The notes: generated by a model from the letters alone, not told the origin. A stretch of 64,000 nt of DNA from an uncultured Bacilli bacterium (GCA_944363565.1 CALVUI010000001.1:124001-188000); one strand, 5' to 3'; counted from the first letter of the stretch, positions 42,763 through 52,342 are shown. Numbers and translations: made by a program.

Positions 42763-45116
42763 ACCTCAATCTCGACAAGCGTTTGGTGATTGCCCCCTCT
42801 TCCTTGGCCGATGGGCTCTTGGCCCTAAGGCGCGAGCATCCGGAGTGGGACTTTTTGCTTTACGACGCGATCGGGATCGAGGAATTGCTTTCCTATCGTT
42901 ACGGAAACCAGGCCCTCAACTTCCTTCTAAAGGAAGGAATGGGTCTCTCCAAGGCCCAAAGGACCTTGTCCGCGATTTCCAAACTCAAGGATACGAAGGC
43001 CGAGACTCCCTTCATCGCGGAGATGAAGTCGATTGAAAAAAGGCTCCTGGTCGGAGGGGTCCTTCATGCCCACCCCGATCCCTTGAGGCTACTAAAGGGA
43101 TACAAACCCTTGGTGATCGGCTACCCCCGTTCCCATAAGCTCGACCTTTTGCTTAAGAGGATCGGCTATGAGGAATACGAATGCCTTCCCTTGGAGAAAA
43201 AGGAAATCAAGGCCCCCTATGTCTTCAAGGACCGTTATGAGGAAGGACGCTACCTCCTCAATTCCATTGCCGCTCTTTTAAAAGAAGGGACCAAGCCTGA
43301 GGATATCTACATCTATGGGGCCAAGCGGGAGTTCCTCGATTTCATCGTGGCCGAGGCCCCCAATTACGGCTTCGGCTTGCCCCGGAAGATGCCCCTCAGC
43401 GATTGTTCCTCCTTCAAGGCCTTTATGAAACGCCTTGATGAAGAGGGGAAAGATCGTGACATCCTCGAGGATTTGGTCAGCAAACTCAAAGACCATGCGG
43501 GGACCAGGGAACTGGCTTCCGTCATCAACGCCTTCGAAGGCCTGCCCCTAGATAGACGCCGGTCCCTCTATCTCCAATGGGCCCGGGGCAAGGAAGTCAG
43601 CATCCCACCCCTCAAGGATGGGCCGCGCCTCCTTTCTTCCTTCATCGTCCCGGAAGGGAGCCACCTTTTCGTCGTCGATGCTTCCTTTGGGAGATTGCCG
43701 GCTTCCCGAAGCGATGATCCCTTCTTCAAGGATGCCGACAAGCAAGCCGCCGGCCTCCCGACCAGCGTCGACGAAAACGAGGCCTCGACCTATGAAGGGG
43801 AACTTCTTTTGTCTTCCCCTTCCTTGGTCTATGCATCCTACGATGCCGAAAACGGGGAGAAGTCCTTCCTTTTTCCCAATGACAAAAAGCCGGTTTCCGC
43901 ACCAATCGAGGTCAAGGACTATTCACTCGACCACGGGGGCCTGCTCCAGGCCTTCCTTTTGGACGAAAAGGAAGACACCTTGGTAGCCGATCCCCGTTTG
44001 CCTTCCCTTTTGGAACAAGGCGAGGTCGGACACGCCAGCTTCCCCTATGATTTCCAGCCCTTTGGCCTCGAAATCAACAGGCCAGAGAGTTATTCATATT
44101 CTTCCCTCAAGGTCTATGCCTCTTGCCACTTTTCCTACTATTTGGAGCGGGTTTTGCGTCTATTTGGTTCGGATTCCACCTTTGCGACCCTCCGTGGTTC
44201 CTTCATCCACCGGGTCTTGGAACTAAGAGGAAGAGATGAAATCGAAAAGGTCATCGAGAAGGCCTTCGAAGAATCCCTTGAGGAATATGGCAAACCCCTG
44301 ACCGCGGTCGAAGAAGTTTTGATGGGGAAGATCAAGGAGTCACTTTCCGATGTCTTGAAAAATGTTAACTCCTTCGAAAACCTCTTTGCCCAGTATCGGC
44401 CTACCTACCGCCGGGAATATCCCTTCACCGTCGAGATGGGCGATGGGATCAAGGTCGGAGGGAAGATGGACGAGGCCATCAGCTATGTCACGACCTTGCC
44501 CTTCAACGTCATTGTCGACTTCAAGACCGGGCAGGAGCCCTTCAATGCCGAGCTCTTCAGCCTTTTCGGCCTCGGGGCCCAACTACCGATCTACGCCCTG
44601 GCTTCTTCCTTGGACCCGGAACTTTCCGGAAGGGGATTAGGGGCTGCCCTCATTTTCCCGGTCCTCCCGAAAAACCAAGATTTCGTAACCGAAGAAGAGA
44701 CCAAAGAACTCGGCCTGGCCGATAATCCCTATCCTCCCGACTACGACAAGCCGGCCGGCCTCCTCCTCGACGACGAGGTCAACGTCCTTTCGATTTTGGA
44801 TAAGGAGGTCAAGGGGACCGCGAAGTGGACCCAGGACAAGAAAATCAGCACGAAGTTCGCCGGCAAAAAGATGGAGACGATAAGTCAACTCATCGAGAAG
44901 GCCAAGGAATACGTGAAGGCTTGGGATGCCGGGATCCTGAAGGGGGATTTCGGCGTTACTCCCTTCGAAGTCAAGGGAGACTTCCATTCCTGCCAGTATT
45001 GCCATTATCGCGATATCTGCTACCGGGAAGATCAGAAGGTCGGCTTCTACCAATTGAAAAAGGACAAGAAGAGTAGTGATGACAGGGAGGAGGATGACGA
45101 TTATGGAACCGACTAA
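42759..45116 (+). CDS. addB: AddB-like helicase/nuclease subunit with Fe-S nuclease
   Basis: A 785-aa product, well below the ~1150 aa of classical AddB. The N-terminus (MNLNLDKRLVIAPSSLADGL) lacks the Walker A loop seen in typical AddB, so the helicase-like part appears inactive or much reduced. The C-terminal RecB-type nuclease is intact: RGSFIHRVLE, VIVDFKTGQEP, GLGAQLPIYAL, and the four-Cys iron-sulfur clamp (YASCHFSYYL; CQYCHYRDICY). With AddA it should resect double-strand breaks for recombination. ATGA overlap with glpK. Confidence 0.85.
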   Translation: MNLNLDKRLVIAPSSLADGLLALRREHPEWDFLLYDAIGIEELLSYRYGNQALNFLLKEGMGLSKAQRTLSAISKLKDTKAETPFIAEMKSIEKRLLVGGVLHAHPDPLRLLKGYKPLVIGYPRSHKLDLLLKRIGYEEYECLPLEKKEIKAPYVFKDRYEEGRYLLNSIAALLKEGTKPEDIYIYGAKREFLDFIVAEAPNYGFGLPRKMPLSDCSSFKAFMKRLDEEGKDRDILEDLVSKLKDHAGTRELASVINAFEGLPLDRRRSLYLQWARGKEVSIPPLKDGPRLLSSFIVPEGSHLFVVDASFGRLPASRSDDPFFKDADKQAAGLPTSVDENEASTYEGELLLSSPSLVYASYDAENGEKSFLFPNDKKPVSAPIEVKDYSLDHGGLLQAFLLDEKEDTLVADPRLPSLLEQGEVGHASFPYDFQPFGLEINRPESYSYSSLKVYASCHFSYYLERVLRLFGSDSTFATLRGSFIHRVLELRGRDEIEKVIEKAFEESLEEYGKPLTAVEEVLMGKIKESLSDVLKNVNSFENLFAQYRPTYRREYPFTVEMGDGIKVGGKMDEAISYVTTLPFNVIVDFKTGQEPFNAELFSLFGLGAQLPIYALASSLDPELSGRGLGAALIFPVLPKNQDFVTEEETKELGLADNPYPPDYDKPAGLLLDDEVNVLSILDKEVKGTAKWTQDKKISTKFAGKKMETISQLIEKAKEYVKAWDAGILKGDFGVTPFEVKGDFHSCQYCHYRDICYREDQKVGFYQLKKDKKSSDDREEDDDYGTD

Positions 45117-48100
45117 GGCCCAAAAGAAAGCCATAGAGTCCCACGAGGGACAATATCTGGTGGCCGCCGGGGCCGGCTCGGGCAAGACCGCCGTCCTTTC
45201 CAAACGCGCCGCCTCGATCATCAAGAGCGGGAAATGCCGAATCGAGGAACTTTTGGTTCTGACCTTCGGGAACGACGCGGCTGCCGAGATGAAGGGGCGG
45301 ATCCTCAAGGAACTAAACGAGCAAGGAGACGATCCCTTATGCCAGGAAGCGGCCCACCGCATCGATAGCGCGGCCGTCATGACCTTCGACGCCTTGGCCT
45401 ATAGGCTGGTCAGCCAATATTCCCATCTTTTACCGGTGCCCCCTTCGATTTCCATCGATGGAAGTGGTCTTCTTGATTTGGAACGGCGCCGGCTCCTTAA
45501 GGCCTACAGTGAAGAGTTGGCGGCCAACAAGGATGAACGTTATCTTTCCTTGCTTCGTCGCTACTGTCTCAAGAGCGACGACGTCCTAACCGATTACGTC
45601 TTGGCCATCGACGAAGCGGCGCGTCTATCCCCCGATCCCGAAAAGTGGCTCAAGGAAGCTAGGACCCGTTTCTTCGAGCCCGATTTCCTCGAAGCCCGTT
45701 ATCGGGTCTTGGTCGAGGCTGCCATCAAGCGCCTGAAGAACATCATTGATAAGGTTCCCTTCCTTTTGGACGAACCCTATAAAAGCAGCGTCATCGACAA
45801 CTGCGAGCAGAAGATCATGGCCTACATGGGCTCGGCCGAGGAAGGGCTTGCCTTCAAGACGAAGTTCAAAAAAGTCTCAGACAAACCCCCTCTCACGGAA
45901 GAAGAAAAAAAGGTTTACAAAGCGATCCGTAATAAGGCCAATGACGCCGACGCCGAGTGCAAGGCAGTAGGGAAATCCGAAGAAGCGATGAAGAAGTCCC
46001 TGGCCCAAAGGGACGATATCTCATTTTTCCTCGACCTGGCTTTGCGGTTGAGGAAAGACATGGCGGAAAAGATGTATGCCTCCGGGGTCTATGGTTTCTC
46101 CGATATCTACAACTTAGCCCTAAAAGCCTTGGATTATCCGGAGATCAAAACCGATTTTGCGGGGAAATACAAGTACGCGATGGTGGACGAATACCAGGAT
46201 ACCAGCGATCTCCAGCAATCCTTCTTGGCCCGTCTCAACATCAAAAACGCCTTTTGCGTCGGGGACGTCAAACAATCGATCTATGGTTTCCGGCACGCCA
46301 ACCCCTCCATCTTCTCGGCCCTGAGGGAAAGATACGAAGACAAAGGGGAAGGGGAGCTGATCCGCCTCAAGGAAAACTTCCGGAGCCGGTCTGAGGTCCT
46401 AGAGGGCATCAACCGCCTCTTCAATGGCCTCATGACCAAGGACCTCGGGGGCGTCGATTACCAGAAGGGCGAGGCCTTGAACTATGGGAACACCAGCTAT
46501 GACGCCGCCAACGGCCTCGAGGACTACGGATTCAAGATGGTCAAACTCGATCCGACCGGCACCAACTACAAGGCCCCCTCGGCCCATTACATCGCCAACG
46601 ACATCGCCAAGAAACTGAACGAAGGTTTCAAGATCTACGATCTCAAGGCCAAGAAGGGCGAAGAGAAGATCAGGCCGTGCCGGCCCCGCGACTTCGCCAT
46701 CCTCTGCATGACCCGGGGAACCTACAAGGAATTCGCCAAGGAACTAAGCGACAAGAAGATCCCCTTCGTCCTCGACCAGGGGGAGGAACTGAAAAACGCC
46801 GACGTCCTCATGGTCCTTTCATCCCTGGCCCGTTTCTATTTGCTCCTAGGAGATCAACGTCGAAGGAAGGAACTTTCACACGCCTACGTCTCGATCAGGC
46901 GTTCCTTCCTTTACATGGATTCCGACCAGAAGATCTATGAAGACCTCCAAAATGGGACTTACCTGGAAGGGGAGTTTGTCAAAGATGCCATTAACAACCG
47001 TCTGGACGTCTTGAACGCTTCCTTGCCCCATGCCGTGAACTTCTTCCTCTCTCATTATCCCTTCCGGGATGGGATCCTTCGGGTCCGCCATACAAAGAAC
47101 GTCATGAAATTGATCCAGGGTCTCACGGCCTCGGCCGAAAACATGGAACGACTTGGCTACGACCTTGCCTATTTGGCGGACTATCCGGAAAACCTGGCCC
47201 GCTTCAAGATCAAGGCCGAGGCCGAATTGCCCCCGATGGACGAAGACTGCGTCCACCTCTATTCCATCCACCGCTCCAAGGGCCTCCAGTTCCCGATTGT
47301 TTATATCCCGGACCTCGAACACGGCTTCAATCTCCAAGATACCAAGACCGCCTTCTTGGCCGATACCGATTTGGGCTTGTCCTTGAAGCTGAGGGACAAG
47401 AAGCCGGAGAAGAAGAAAGCCGTCCAGACCTTGGCCTATGGGCTGACTAAAAAGAAGGAAGCCATCAGCGAGTACATGCGCCTCTTCTACGTCGGGGTCA
47501 CCCGGGCCGAACAAGTCATATATCTGGTAGAGACCGAAAACGGGAAGGACTACGATGGCCTCGGCGATCCCCTTTCCTTCCGGGCTTTCCTCGCCCTAAG
47601 CGGTTTTGATGAGGACCTCGAACCCATTTCCTTATATCGCCTCAAGGAATACGCCTACCGGGCCGGCGGGGAAAAGGAAGGGGAGATCCCTTCGGCTTTG
47701 GAGTTCGTGGAACCCAAGATCATGGATCCGGCGCCGGAGCGGAAGCGCCCGAGCAAGGACTCCCTCTTCGTCGACGAGGCGGCCTCCGAATACGGGACTT
47801 TGCTTCACGCCTACATGGAGATGGTGGACTTTTCCGATCCCGATTTTTCCTTCATCGAGGACGAGAAGATAAGGGCCAAGCTCGAAAAGGTCCTCGCCCT
47901 CGAAATCTTCCAAAAGACCAAGGGCTATCGGGCCTACAAGGAGTACAACTACGTGAGCGAGGACGGGACCCGGGGCAGCATCGACCTCTTGCTGGTCGGC
48001 CAAGACGACTGCGTGGTCATCGACTACAAGGCCAAGAATATCCTCGATCCCGCCTATATAACCCAGGTCAATACCTATTGCCAATACGTCGAAAAGGCCT

Positions 48101-48165
48101 TCGGCAAGAAGACAAGGGGCTATCTCCTTTCCCTTTCTAACGCCCTTTGCCGGGTAGTAGACTAA
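45103..48165 (+). CDS. addA: AddA-like UvrD/Rep helicase-nuclease
   Basis: A 1020-aa product; ATG 45103 has AGGAGG at 9 nt, while ATG 45094 touches that site. Superfamily 1 helicase motifs: VAAGAGSGKTAVLSKRAA (Walker A), AMVDEYQDTSDLQ (Walker B), VGDVKQSIYGFRHA, SIHRSKGLQFPIVYI and LFYVGVTRAEQVIYLV. The C-terminus is a RecB-type nuclease (GTLLHAYMEM; CVVIDYKAKN; QVNTYCQYV). Together with AddB it forms an end-resection complex; its start lies 14 nt inside addB. Confidence 0.93.
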   Translation: MEPTKAQKKAIESHEGQYLVAAGAGSGKTAVLSKRAASIIKSGKCRIEELLVLTFGNDAAAEMKGRILKELNEQGDDPLCQEAAHRIDSAAVMTFDALAYRLVSQYSHLLPVPPSISIDGSGLLDLERRRLLKAYSEELAANKDERYLSLLRRYCLKSDDVLTDYVLAIDEAARLSPDPEKWLKEARTRFFEPDFLEARYRVLVEAAIKRLKNIIDKVPFLLDEPYKSSVIDNCEQKIMAYMGSAEEGLAFKTKFKKVSDKPPLTEEEKKVYKAIRNKANDADAECKAVGKSEEAMKKSLAQRDDISFFLDLALRLRKDMAEKMYASGVYGFSDIYNLALKALDYPEIKTDFAGKYKYAMVDEYQDTSDLQQSFLARLNIKNAFCVGDVKQSIYGFRHANPSIFSALRERYEDKGEGELIRLKENFRSRSEVLEGINRLFNGLMTKDLGGVDYQKGEALNYGNTSYDAANGLEDYGFKMVKLDPTGTNYKAPSAHYIANDIAKKLNEGFKIYDLKAKKGEEKIRPCRPRDFAILCMTRGTYKEFAKELSDKKIPFVLDQGEELKNADVLMVLSSLARFYLLLGDQRRRKELSHAYVSIRRSFLYMDSDQKIYEDLQNGTYLEGEFVKDAINNRLDVLNASLPHAVNFFLSHYPFRDGILRVRHTKNVMKLIQGLTASAENMERLGYDLAYLADYPENLARFKIKAEAELPPMDEDCVHLYSIHRSKGLQFPIVYIPDLEHGFNLQDTKTAFLADTDLGLSLKLRDKKPEKKKAVQTLAYGLTKKKEAISEYMRLFYVGVTRAEQVIYLVETENGKDYDGLGDPLSFRAFLALSGFDEDLEPISLYRLKEYAYRAGGEKEGEIPSALEFVEPKIMDPAPERKRPSKDSLFVDEAASEYGTLLHAYMEMVDFSDPDFSFIEDEKIRAKLEKVLALEIFQKTKGYRAYKEYNYVSEDGTRGSIDLLLVGQDDCVVIDYKAKNILDPAYITQVNTYCQYVEKAFGKKTRGYLLSLSNALCRVVD

Positions 48166-48168
48166 GGC

Positions 48169-49317
48169 ATGCCCAATAGCAGCAGCCTCAAACCCATGGC
48201 CCCCGAGGCCTTCAAGGCGGTCGCCCACGCCCTTTTCCCAAAGGAAAAGGAAGAGACCTTCGATTTCCTCTACGGGGCCTACGTCTACGCGGTCGGGGGC
48301 TTCAAGACCCTCGCGGAGAATAGCAAGGCCCTCTCGGCCCTGCCCCTCAACCATGTCCAGCTGATCCTCTATCTCTACAACGAACACCGGTTTTACCTTT
48401 TGACCCATAAGGGGGAGATCAAGGAAGAAGATAGGGAAAGCTATACCAGCTACCTCATTTCCCTAAGTCTCGACAAGTACGTCACCAATGAGCATCTGGC
48501 CTACCAAAACGTGGCCTTTTCCAACCGTTTTTCGCCGGAAGTCTCGACCATTTCCCTCTATTTGAATTTCATTCTCGGAATGCTCGGCCGTTATAAGAAA
48601 GGGGAGCCGGAACGGACGCTTTTGGTCGACGTCACCAACAAGGCCTTCAGCATGTGCCGCTGCATCGTCCTGCTCCTCAACAATGGTTATGAAACCGAGG
48701 CCTTCTCGACCTGGCGCACCCTCCACGAAAACGAATGCATCCTCACCGTTTTGGTCCGATACGGCAATCCCGCGATCAAAAGCTACCTGAAGCATTTGAC
48801 CTACGCCATGGCCTTCCGCGGGGGACTCGGCGACAAGGAAAAGACCGACGCCGCCTTCTTGGAGATCAAGGAAGGGATGCGGGAAGCCGGGCTCAAGAGC
48901 AAGGACATGAAGCGCTTCATTGAGTACGGCTGGCTTCTTTCGGTTCCTCCTGAGGAACGCGGCGAGGAGTTCAAGTTCAACTTCCGGGACGGGGTCGAAC
49001 GGGTGGCCGGTCTCCACGATTACGCGAAGGTCTACGAGATGAGCAGCGAGATCGCCCATAGTTCCCCCTTGCTCATCTATTCCCGGAAGACCTATTTCTA
49101 CCTCATCGCCTCCCTCAATCTCTACGAGTCCTTCTTCCGGCTCGAAAAGATCTTCTCTTCCCTTTATCTTTCCAGCGTCAGCGAAGAGGAAAAGAACCGT
49201 TATCTCTCGCTCAGGAAACTCTATTATCCCCAGCTGACCGCCGTTTATTCGATTTTAAAAGCCCGTTTTGCGGGCTTTTCGAAGGAGAAGGGCAAGGAGC
49301 CTCAGACGTCGGCGTAA
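48169..49317 (+). CDS. DUF5677-like helical protein
   Basis: A 382-aa, mostly helical cytoplasmic protein. The segment LNNGYETEAFSTWRTLHENECIL and the later EMSSEIAHSSPLLIY fit DUF5677, a family found near defence and phage genes, with no known activity. It starts 3 nt after addA, so it is the last gene of the glpK-addB-addA unit. Oddly, a complete intrinsic terminator (49255-49281) lies within its last 20 codons, and the reading frame ends inside the convergent nucleoside kinase gene. Confidence 0.7.
   Translation: MPNSSSLKPMAPEAFKAVAHALFPKEKEETFDFLYGAYVYAVGGFKTLAENSKALSALPLNHVQLILYLYNEHRFYLLTHKGEIKEEDRESYTSYLISLSLDKYVTNEHLAYQNVAFSNRFSPEVSTISLYLNFILGMLGRYKKGEPERTLLVDVTNKAFSMCRCIVLLLNNGYETEAFSTWRTLHENECILTVLVRYGNPAIKSYLKHLTYAMAFRGGLGDKEKTDAAFLEIKEGMREAGLKSKDMKRFIEYGWLLSVPPEERGEEFKFNFRDGVERVAGLHDYAKVYEMSSEIAHSSPLLIYSRKTYFYLIASLNLYESFFRLEKIFSSLYLSSVSEEEKNRYLSLRKLYYPQLTAVYSILKARFAGFSKEKGKEPQTSA
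49255..49281. terminator. Bidirectional terminator embedded in coding sequence
   Basis: Stem GCCCG/CGGGC extended by AAAA/TTTT, loop TTTTG, so both strands give a U tract. It lies inside the 3' end of the DUF5677 frame, 21 nt beyond the stop of the convergent nucleoside kinase. Confidence 0.75.
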
Positions 49318-50948
49318 CAACTGCCGCCGATGAACTCCCGCATCAGGGAGTTGCTCGGGACCCAGTCGTCGTCCATGTCGACGAAGAATTTGAGCATCCG
49401 TAATAGCCTGGTTGCCACCGGGTGGTAGGGGGACTCCTTGTCGATTTCGGCAAGGAGTGGCATCGCGTATTTCCGCATGACCGGAAGCTCGTAGCTTAAC
49501 ATCGAATTGTAGACGTAGTCGCTTCCCTCTTGGGTCGAGTAGATCCATTTGAATTCGCCCTTGCGGACGCTCGGCCACATGCCAAGGGTCTCTTCGGCCG
49601 AGGCATTGCGGAACTTCTTGTCCCTGACCAAACGCCTGATGAGGCGGAGGTCGGTGATCGAGAGGGGGTTATGGTCATCGAGGTTGATCTGGGCCTGGGG
49701 CGAGATGAAGATCTTGAACTTGTTGTGCTTGGGGATCGAGACGGTCAGACGGTCGTTGAGGGCGTGGATCCCTTCGATGATGATGGGCTCGCCTTCTTCG
49801 ATCTTCAGTCTCCTCCCGGCTACCCGGCCCCCGCGACCGAAGTCGAAACGGGGGAGTTCCACCTCCTCGCCGTTGATGAGGTCGAGCATGTTCTGGTTGA
49901 AGAGGTCGATGTCGAGGGCCTCGATCGACTCGAGGTCGGGATTGCCGTTTTCGTCGACCGGGCACTGGTCCTTGCTCTTGTAATAGTCGTCGATCGAGAT
50001 CCGGATCGGGCGGATCCCGCGGCTCATCAGTTCGATCCTCAGGCGGTTGGCAAAAGTGGTCTTGCCGGAGCTGCTGGGCCCGGCCACGCAGATGAGGCGG
50101 ATGTCCTCACGGTCATCCTGTATGAGTTGGCCCAGTTCGCAAAGCATCCGGTTGTGTCTGGCCTCGCAGAGGTTGATGAACTCGATGGGCCCGGCCTTTT
50201 CGATGGTCTCGTTGATGCCGGCCACCGTGTCGGCCCCGACGATCTTGGCCCAGTCGTGGCTTTCCTTGAGAACCCTATTGAAGGTCGGGGCGTCTTCGAA
50301 TTCGGGGATTTCCCCGACCGTCTCCGAACGCGGGTATTGGATGAGGAAGCCCGGGGAGTAGAGGCGGATCTTGTATTTCTTGATGTAACCGGTCGAGGGG
50401 ACGAGGTGGCTGTACATGTAGTCGACGTAGCCGTCGCACTCATAGAGGTGGACCGTCTTCTCGGGCCGGTATTTGAGAATGGCCATCTTGTCCTCGTAGC
50501 CGCGTTCCTTGTAGATCTCGGCCGCCTCGGCATTGCTGACGACCTTGCGGACCAAGGGATAGTCGGCCTTGACCAGCCTATCGAGTTCGTGGTTGAGGCG
50601 GATCAGCATGGCGGTGTCGCTTTTGGCTTTCGGATCGAGGAGGTTGATCTTGACCGAGCGGCTGACGTCGTAGCTGAAGCGGATCTTGAGATCGGGGTAG
50701 AGATTGTGGAAGGCCATGGCCACGAGAAAACGAAGGGAGGCCTCGTAGGTCTTGTTGGCGTCATGGTCCTTGAGGGTCAGGAATTCGACTTCGGCGTCGT
50801 AATAGACTTCGTAGTTCAAATCGCGGACGACGTTGTTGACCCGCGCCGCGATATATTGGTAACGGTCCTTCTCCTCGAGGAGTTCGAGGAGGCGGATCTT
50901 CTTTTCGTAGGTGGTTTTGCTTTCGCCCACCGTGATGGTAAATGACAT
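49302..50948 (-). CDS. Nucleoside (uridine) kinase fused to ThrRS-like N-terminal region
   Basis: A 548-aa product from ATG 50948 with GGGAGGTAG at good spacing. Residues 1-70 resemble a TGS-like domain, about 75-280 a threonyl-tRNA synthetase-like editing region, and about 285-500 a uridine kinase/phosphoribulokinase domain with Walker A GPSSSGKTTFANRL, ISIDDYYK and IIIEGIHALND. The fusion is common in Firmicutes as a nucleoside kinase. Its promoter contains a perfect match to the cre consensus, so repression by a CcpA-type regulator is likely. Confidence 0.85.
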   Translation of the reverse strand: MSFTITVGESKTTYEKKIRLLELLEEKDRYQYIAARVNNVVRDLNYEVYYDAEVEFLTLKDHDANKTYEASLRFLVAMAFHNLYPDLKIRFSYDVSRSVKINLLDPKAKSDTAMLIRLNHELDRLVKADYPLVRKVVSNAEAAEIYKERGYEDKMAILKYRPEKTVHLYECDGYVDYMYSHLVPSTGYIKKYKIRLYSPGFLIQYPRSETVGEIPEFEDAPTFNRVLKESHDWAKIVGADTVAGINETIEKAGPIEFINLCEARHNRMLCELGQLIQDDREDIRLICVAGPSSSGKTTFANRLRIELMSRGIRPIRISIDDYYKSKDQCPVDENGNPDLESIEALDIDLFNQNMLDLINGEEVELPRFDFGRGGRVAGRRLKIEEGEPIIIEGIHALNDRLTVSIPKHNKFKIFISPQAQINLDDHNPLSITDLRLIRRLVRDKKFRNASAEETLGMWPSVRKGEFKWIYSTQEGSDYVYNSMLSYELPVMRKYAMPLLAEIDKESPYHPVATRLLRMLKFFVDMDDDWVPSNSLMREFIGGSCYADV

Positions 50949-50971
50949 GTTGCTACCTCCCGGACACATGA

Positions 50972-51000
50972 ATATATAGAGAAATGTAAGCGCTTGCAAT
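50972..51000 (-). promoter_or_regulatory. Nucleoside kinase promoter overlapped by a cre site
   Basis: Minus-strand TTGCAA (plus 50995-51000), 17 nt, TATATT (plus 50972-50977). The sequence ATGTAAGCGCTTGCA at 50985-50999 fits the CcpA cre consensus WTGNAANCGNWWNCA at every position and covers the -35 box and spacer. Confidence 0.75.
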
Positions 51001-51071
51001 GGCGTTTTTGCGAGGTTATTGAAACTTTCCTTTTTCTAATAATCCCACGGCCTTTTCCCTTTGGCTTTTCC

Positions 51072-51100
51072 TTGTGGCTTGCCTCCCCATATCCTATTAT
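51072..51100 (+). promoter_or_regulatory. Promoter of PPi-phosphofructokinase, leaderless
   Basis: TTGTGG (51072-51077), 17 nt, TATTAT (51095-51100), then 6 nt to ATG 51107; no Shine-Dalgarno. Confidence 0.65.
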
Positions 51101-51106
51101 CACACC

Positions 51107-52303
51107 ATGAAACGCAACCTTTGTTACCTGCAGTCGGGGGGACCGACCGCCGTCATCAATTCTTCTTTGTACGGAGCCTACATCGAAGCCAAGGAGCATG
51201 AGGAAATCGGGGCCTTCCTCGGATCCCGTTACGGGATCGAAGGCCTCCTCAAGGACGACCTCATCGACATGGGGAAGGAGAAGGAGAACGAAATCGCCCT
51301 CTTGCCCCAGACCCCGGGCGCCATCTTGGGGACGACCCGCAAGAAGATGCCGGAAGACCTAAGCGACCCCCTTTACGATGATCTTTTGGAGACCATCGAA
51401 AGGCACAACATCGGTTACCTCTTCGTCAACGGCGGCAACGACTCGATGGATACCTGCAGCCGCCTCCACCGCCTCTTTGCCCACCACGGCGTGGACTGCC
51501 GGGTCCTCGGGATTCCCAAGACCGTCGACAATGACCTCCTGGGTACCGACCATAGCCTCGGCTATCCCAGCGCCGCCAAGCACGTCATGAACACGGTCAA
51601 GGAAGCGGTCATCGACGCCTCCTGCTATCCCCATGGGAAATTGGTTTTGCTCGAGATCATGGGCCGGAACGCCGGGTGGCTGACGGCCGCCAGCGACCTC
51701 TTGCCCTATCCCTACCGTCCCGACCTCTTCTTCCTCCCGGAGAATCCCTTCGACGAGGAACGCTTCCTCAAGGTCATCTCCGATACCTATTGGAAGAAGG
51801 GCTACGCCGTCGCCGCTTTAAGCGAAGGCGTCCAACTCCCGCGTCCCAAGAAGAAGGTCGACGCCTTCGGCCATTCCTCCCTCGAAGGGGTGGCGGTCAC
51901 CCTGGCCAACCTCATCGAGGAGAAGACCAAGATCCCGACCCGGACCATGGAACTGAGCCTGCCCCAACGGGCCGACCCCATCAACGTCGCGAGAATCGAC
52001 CGCGAGGAGGCCATTGAGCTGAGCCGCTATGCCGTCAGGGAAATACTTAAGGGCGAAAGCGGGAAGATGGTCTGCATCAGACGCCTTTCCAACGAGCCCT
52101 ACAAGGTCGAATACTTCACCAGCGACGTCCACGTCGTGGCCAATGGCGAGCGCAAGGTCCCGCGGGAAATGCTCGTCGACGAAACGAGGATGGCAGATTC
52201 CTTCAGGAAGTACCTCGCCCCCCTCGTCAAAGGGGAAGTGGAGGTGGCCTATGAAGACGGAACCTTCAAGGCCGCGCGTTTTAGTTACGTCAAAGCCGAG
52301 TAA
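51107..52303 (+). CDS. pfp: Pyrophosphate-dependent 6-phosphofructokinase
   Basis: A 398-aa phosphofructokinase. Residues that decide the phosphoryl donor are of the PPi type: NGGNDSMDT where ATP enzymes have GGDGS, and GIPKTVDNDLLGTDH where ATP enzymes have PGTIDND. EIMGRNAGWLTA binds fructose-6-phosphate. It converts fructose-6-phosphate plus PPi to the bisphosphate, reversibly, saving ATP in glycolysis. PPi specificity is inferred from these residues. Confidence 0.88.
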   Translation: MKRNLCYLQSGGPTAVINSSLYGAYIEAKEHEEIGAFLGSRYGIEGLLKDDLIDMGKEKENEIALLPQTPGAILGTTRKKMPEDLSDPLYDDLLETIERHNIGYLFVNGGNDSMDTCSRLHRLFAHHGVDCRVLGIPKTVDNDLLGTDHSLGYPSAAKHVMNTVKEAVIDASCYPHGKLVLLEIMGRNAGWLTAASDLLPYPYRPDLFFLPENPFDEERFLKVISDTYWKKGYAVAALSEGVQLPRPKKKVDAFGHSSLEGVAVTLANLIEEKTKIPTRTMELSLPQRADPINVARIDREEAIELSRYAVREILKGESGKMVCIRRLSNEPYKVEYFTSDVHVVANGERKVPREMLVDETRMADSFRKYLAPLVKGEVEVAYEDGTFKAARFSYVKAE

Positions 52304-52342
52304 GCGCTTTCAGTCGACACCCCCAAAGGGGGTGCCTATACT
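52299..52342 (+). promoter_or_regulatory. cre-like site and promoter with a hairpin in its spacer
   Basis: AGTAAGCGCTTTCA (52299-52312), one mismatch from cre, overlaps the pfp stop. Then TCGACA (52314-52319), 17 nt and TATACT (52337-52342) make a good promoter for the antiporter gene. The spacer is occupied by CACCCCC-AAA-GGGGGTG (52318-52334), a strong hairpin without T tract. Confidence 0.6.

Noticed and set aside
49530-50945. 471-codon plus-strand open frame opposite the nucleoside kinase
   Set aside because: The minus strand has the Walker A kinase motif, a strong Shine-Dalgarno and a promoter with cre site; the plus frame has low-complexity shadow composition.
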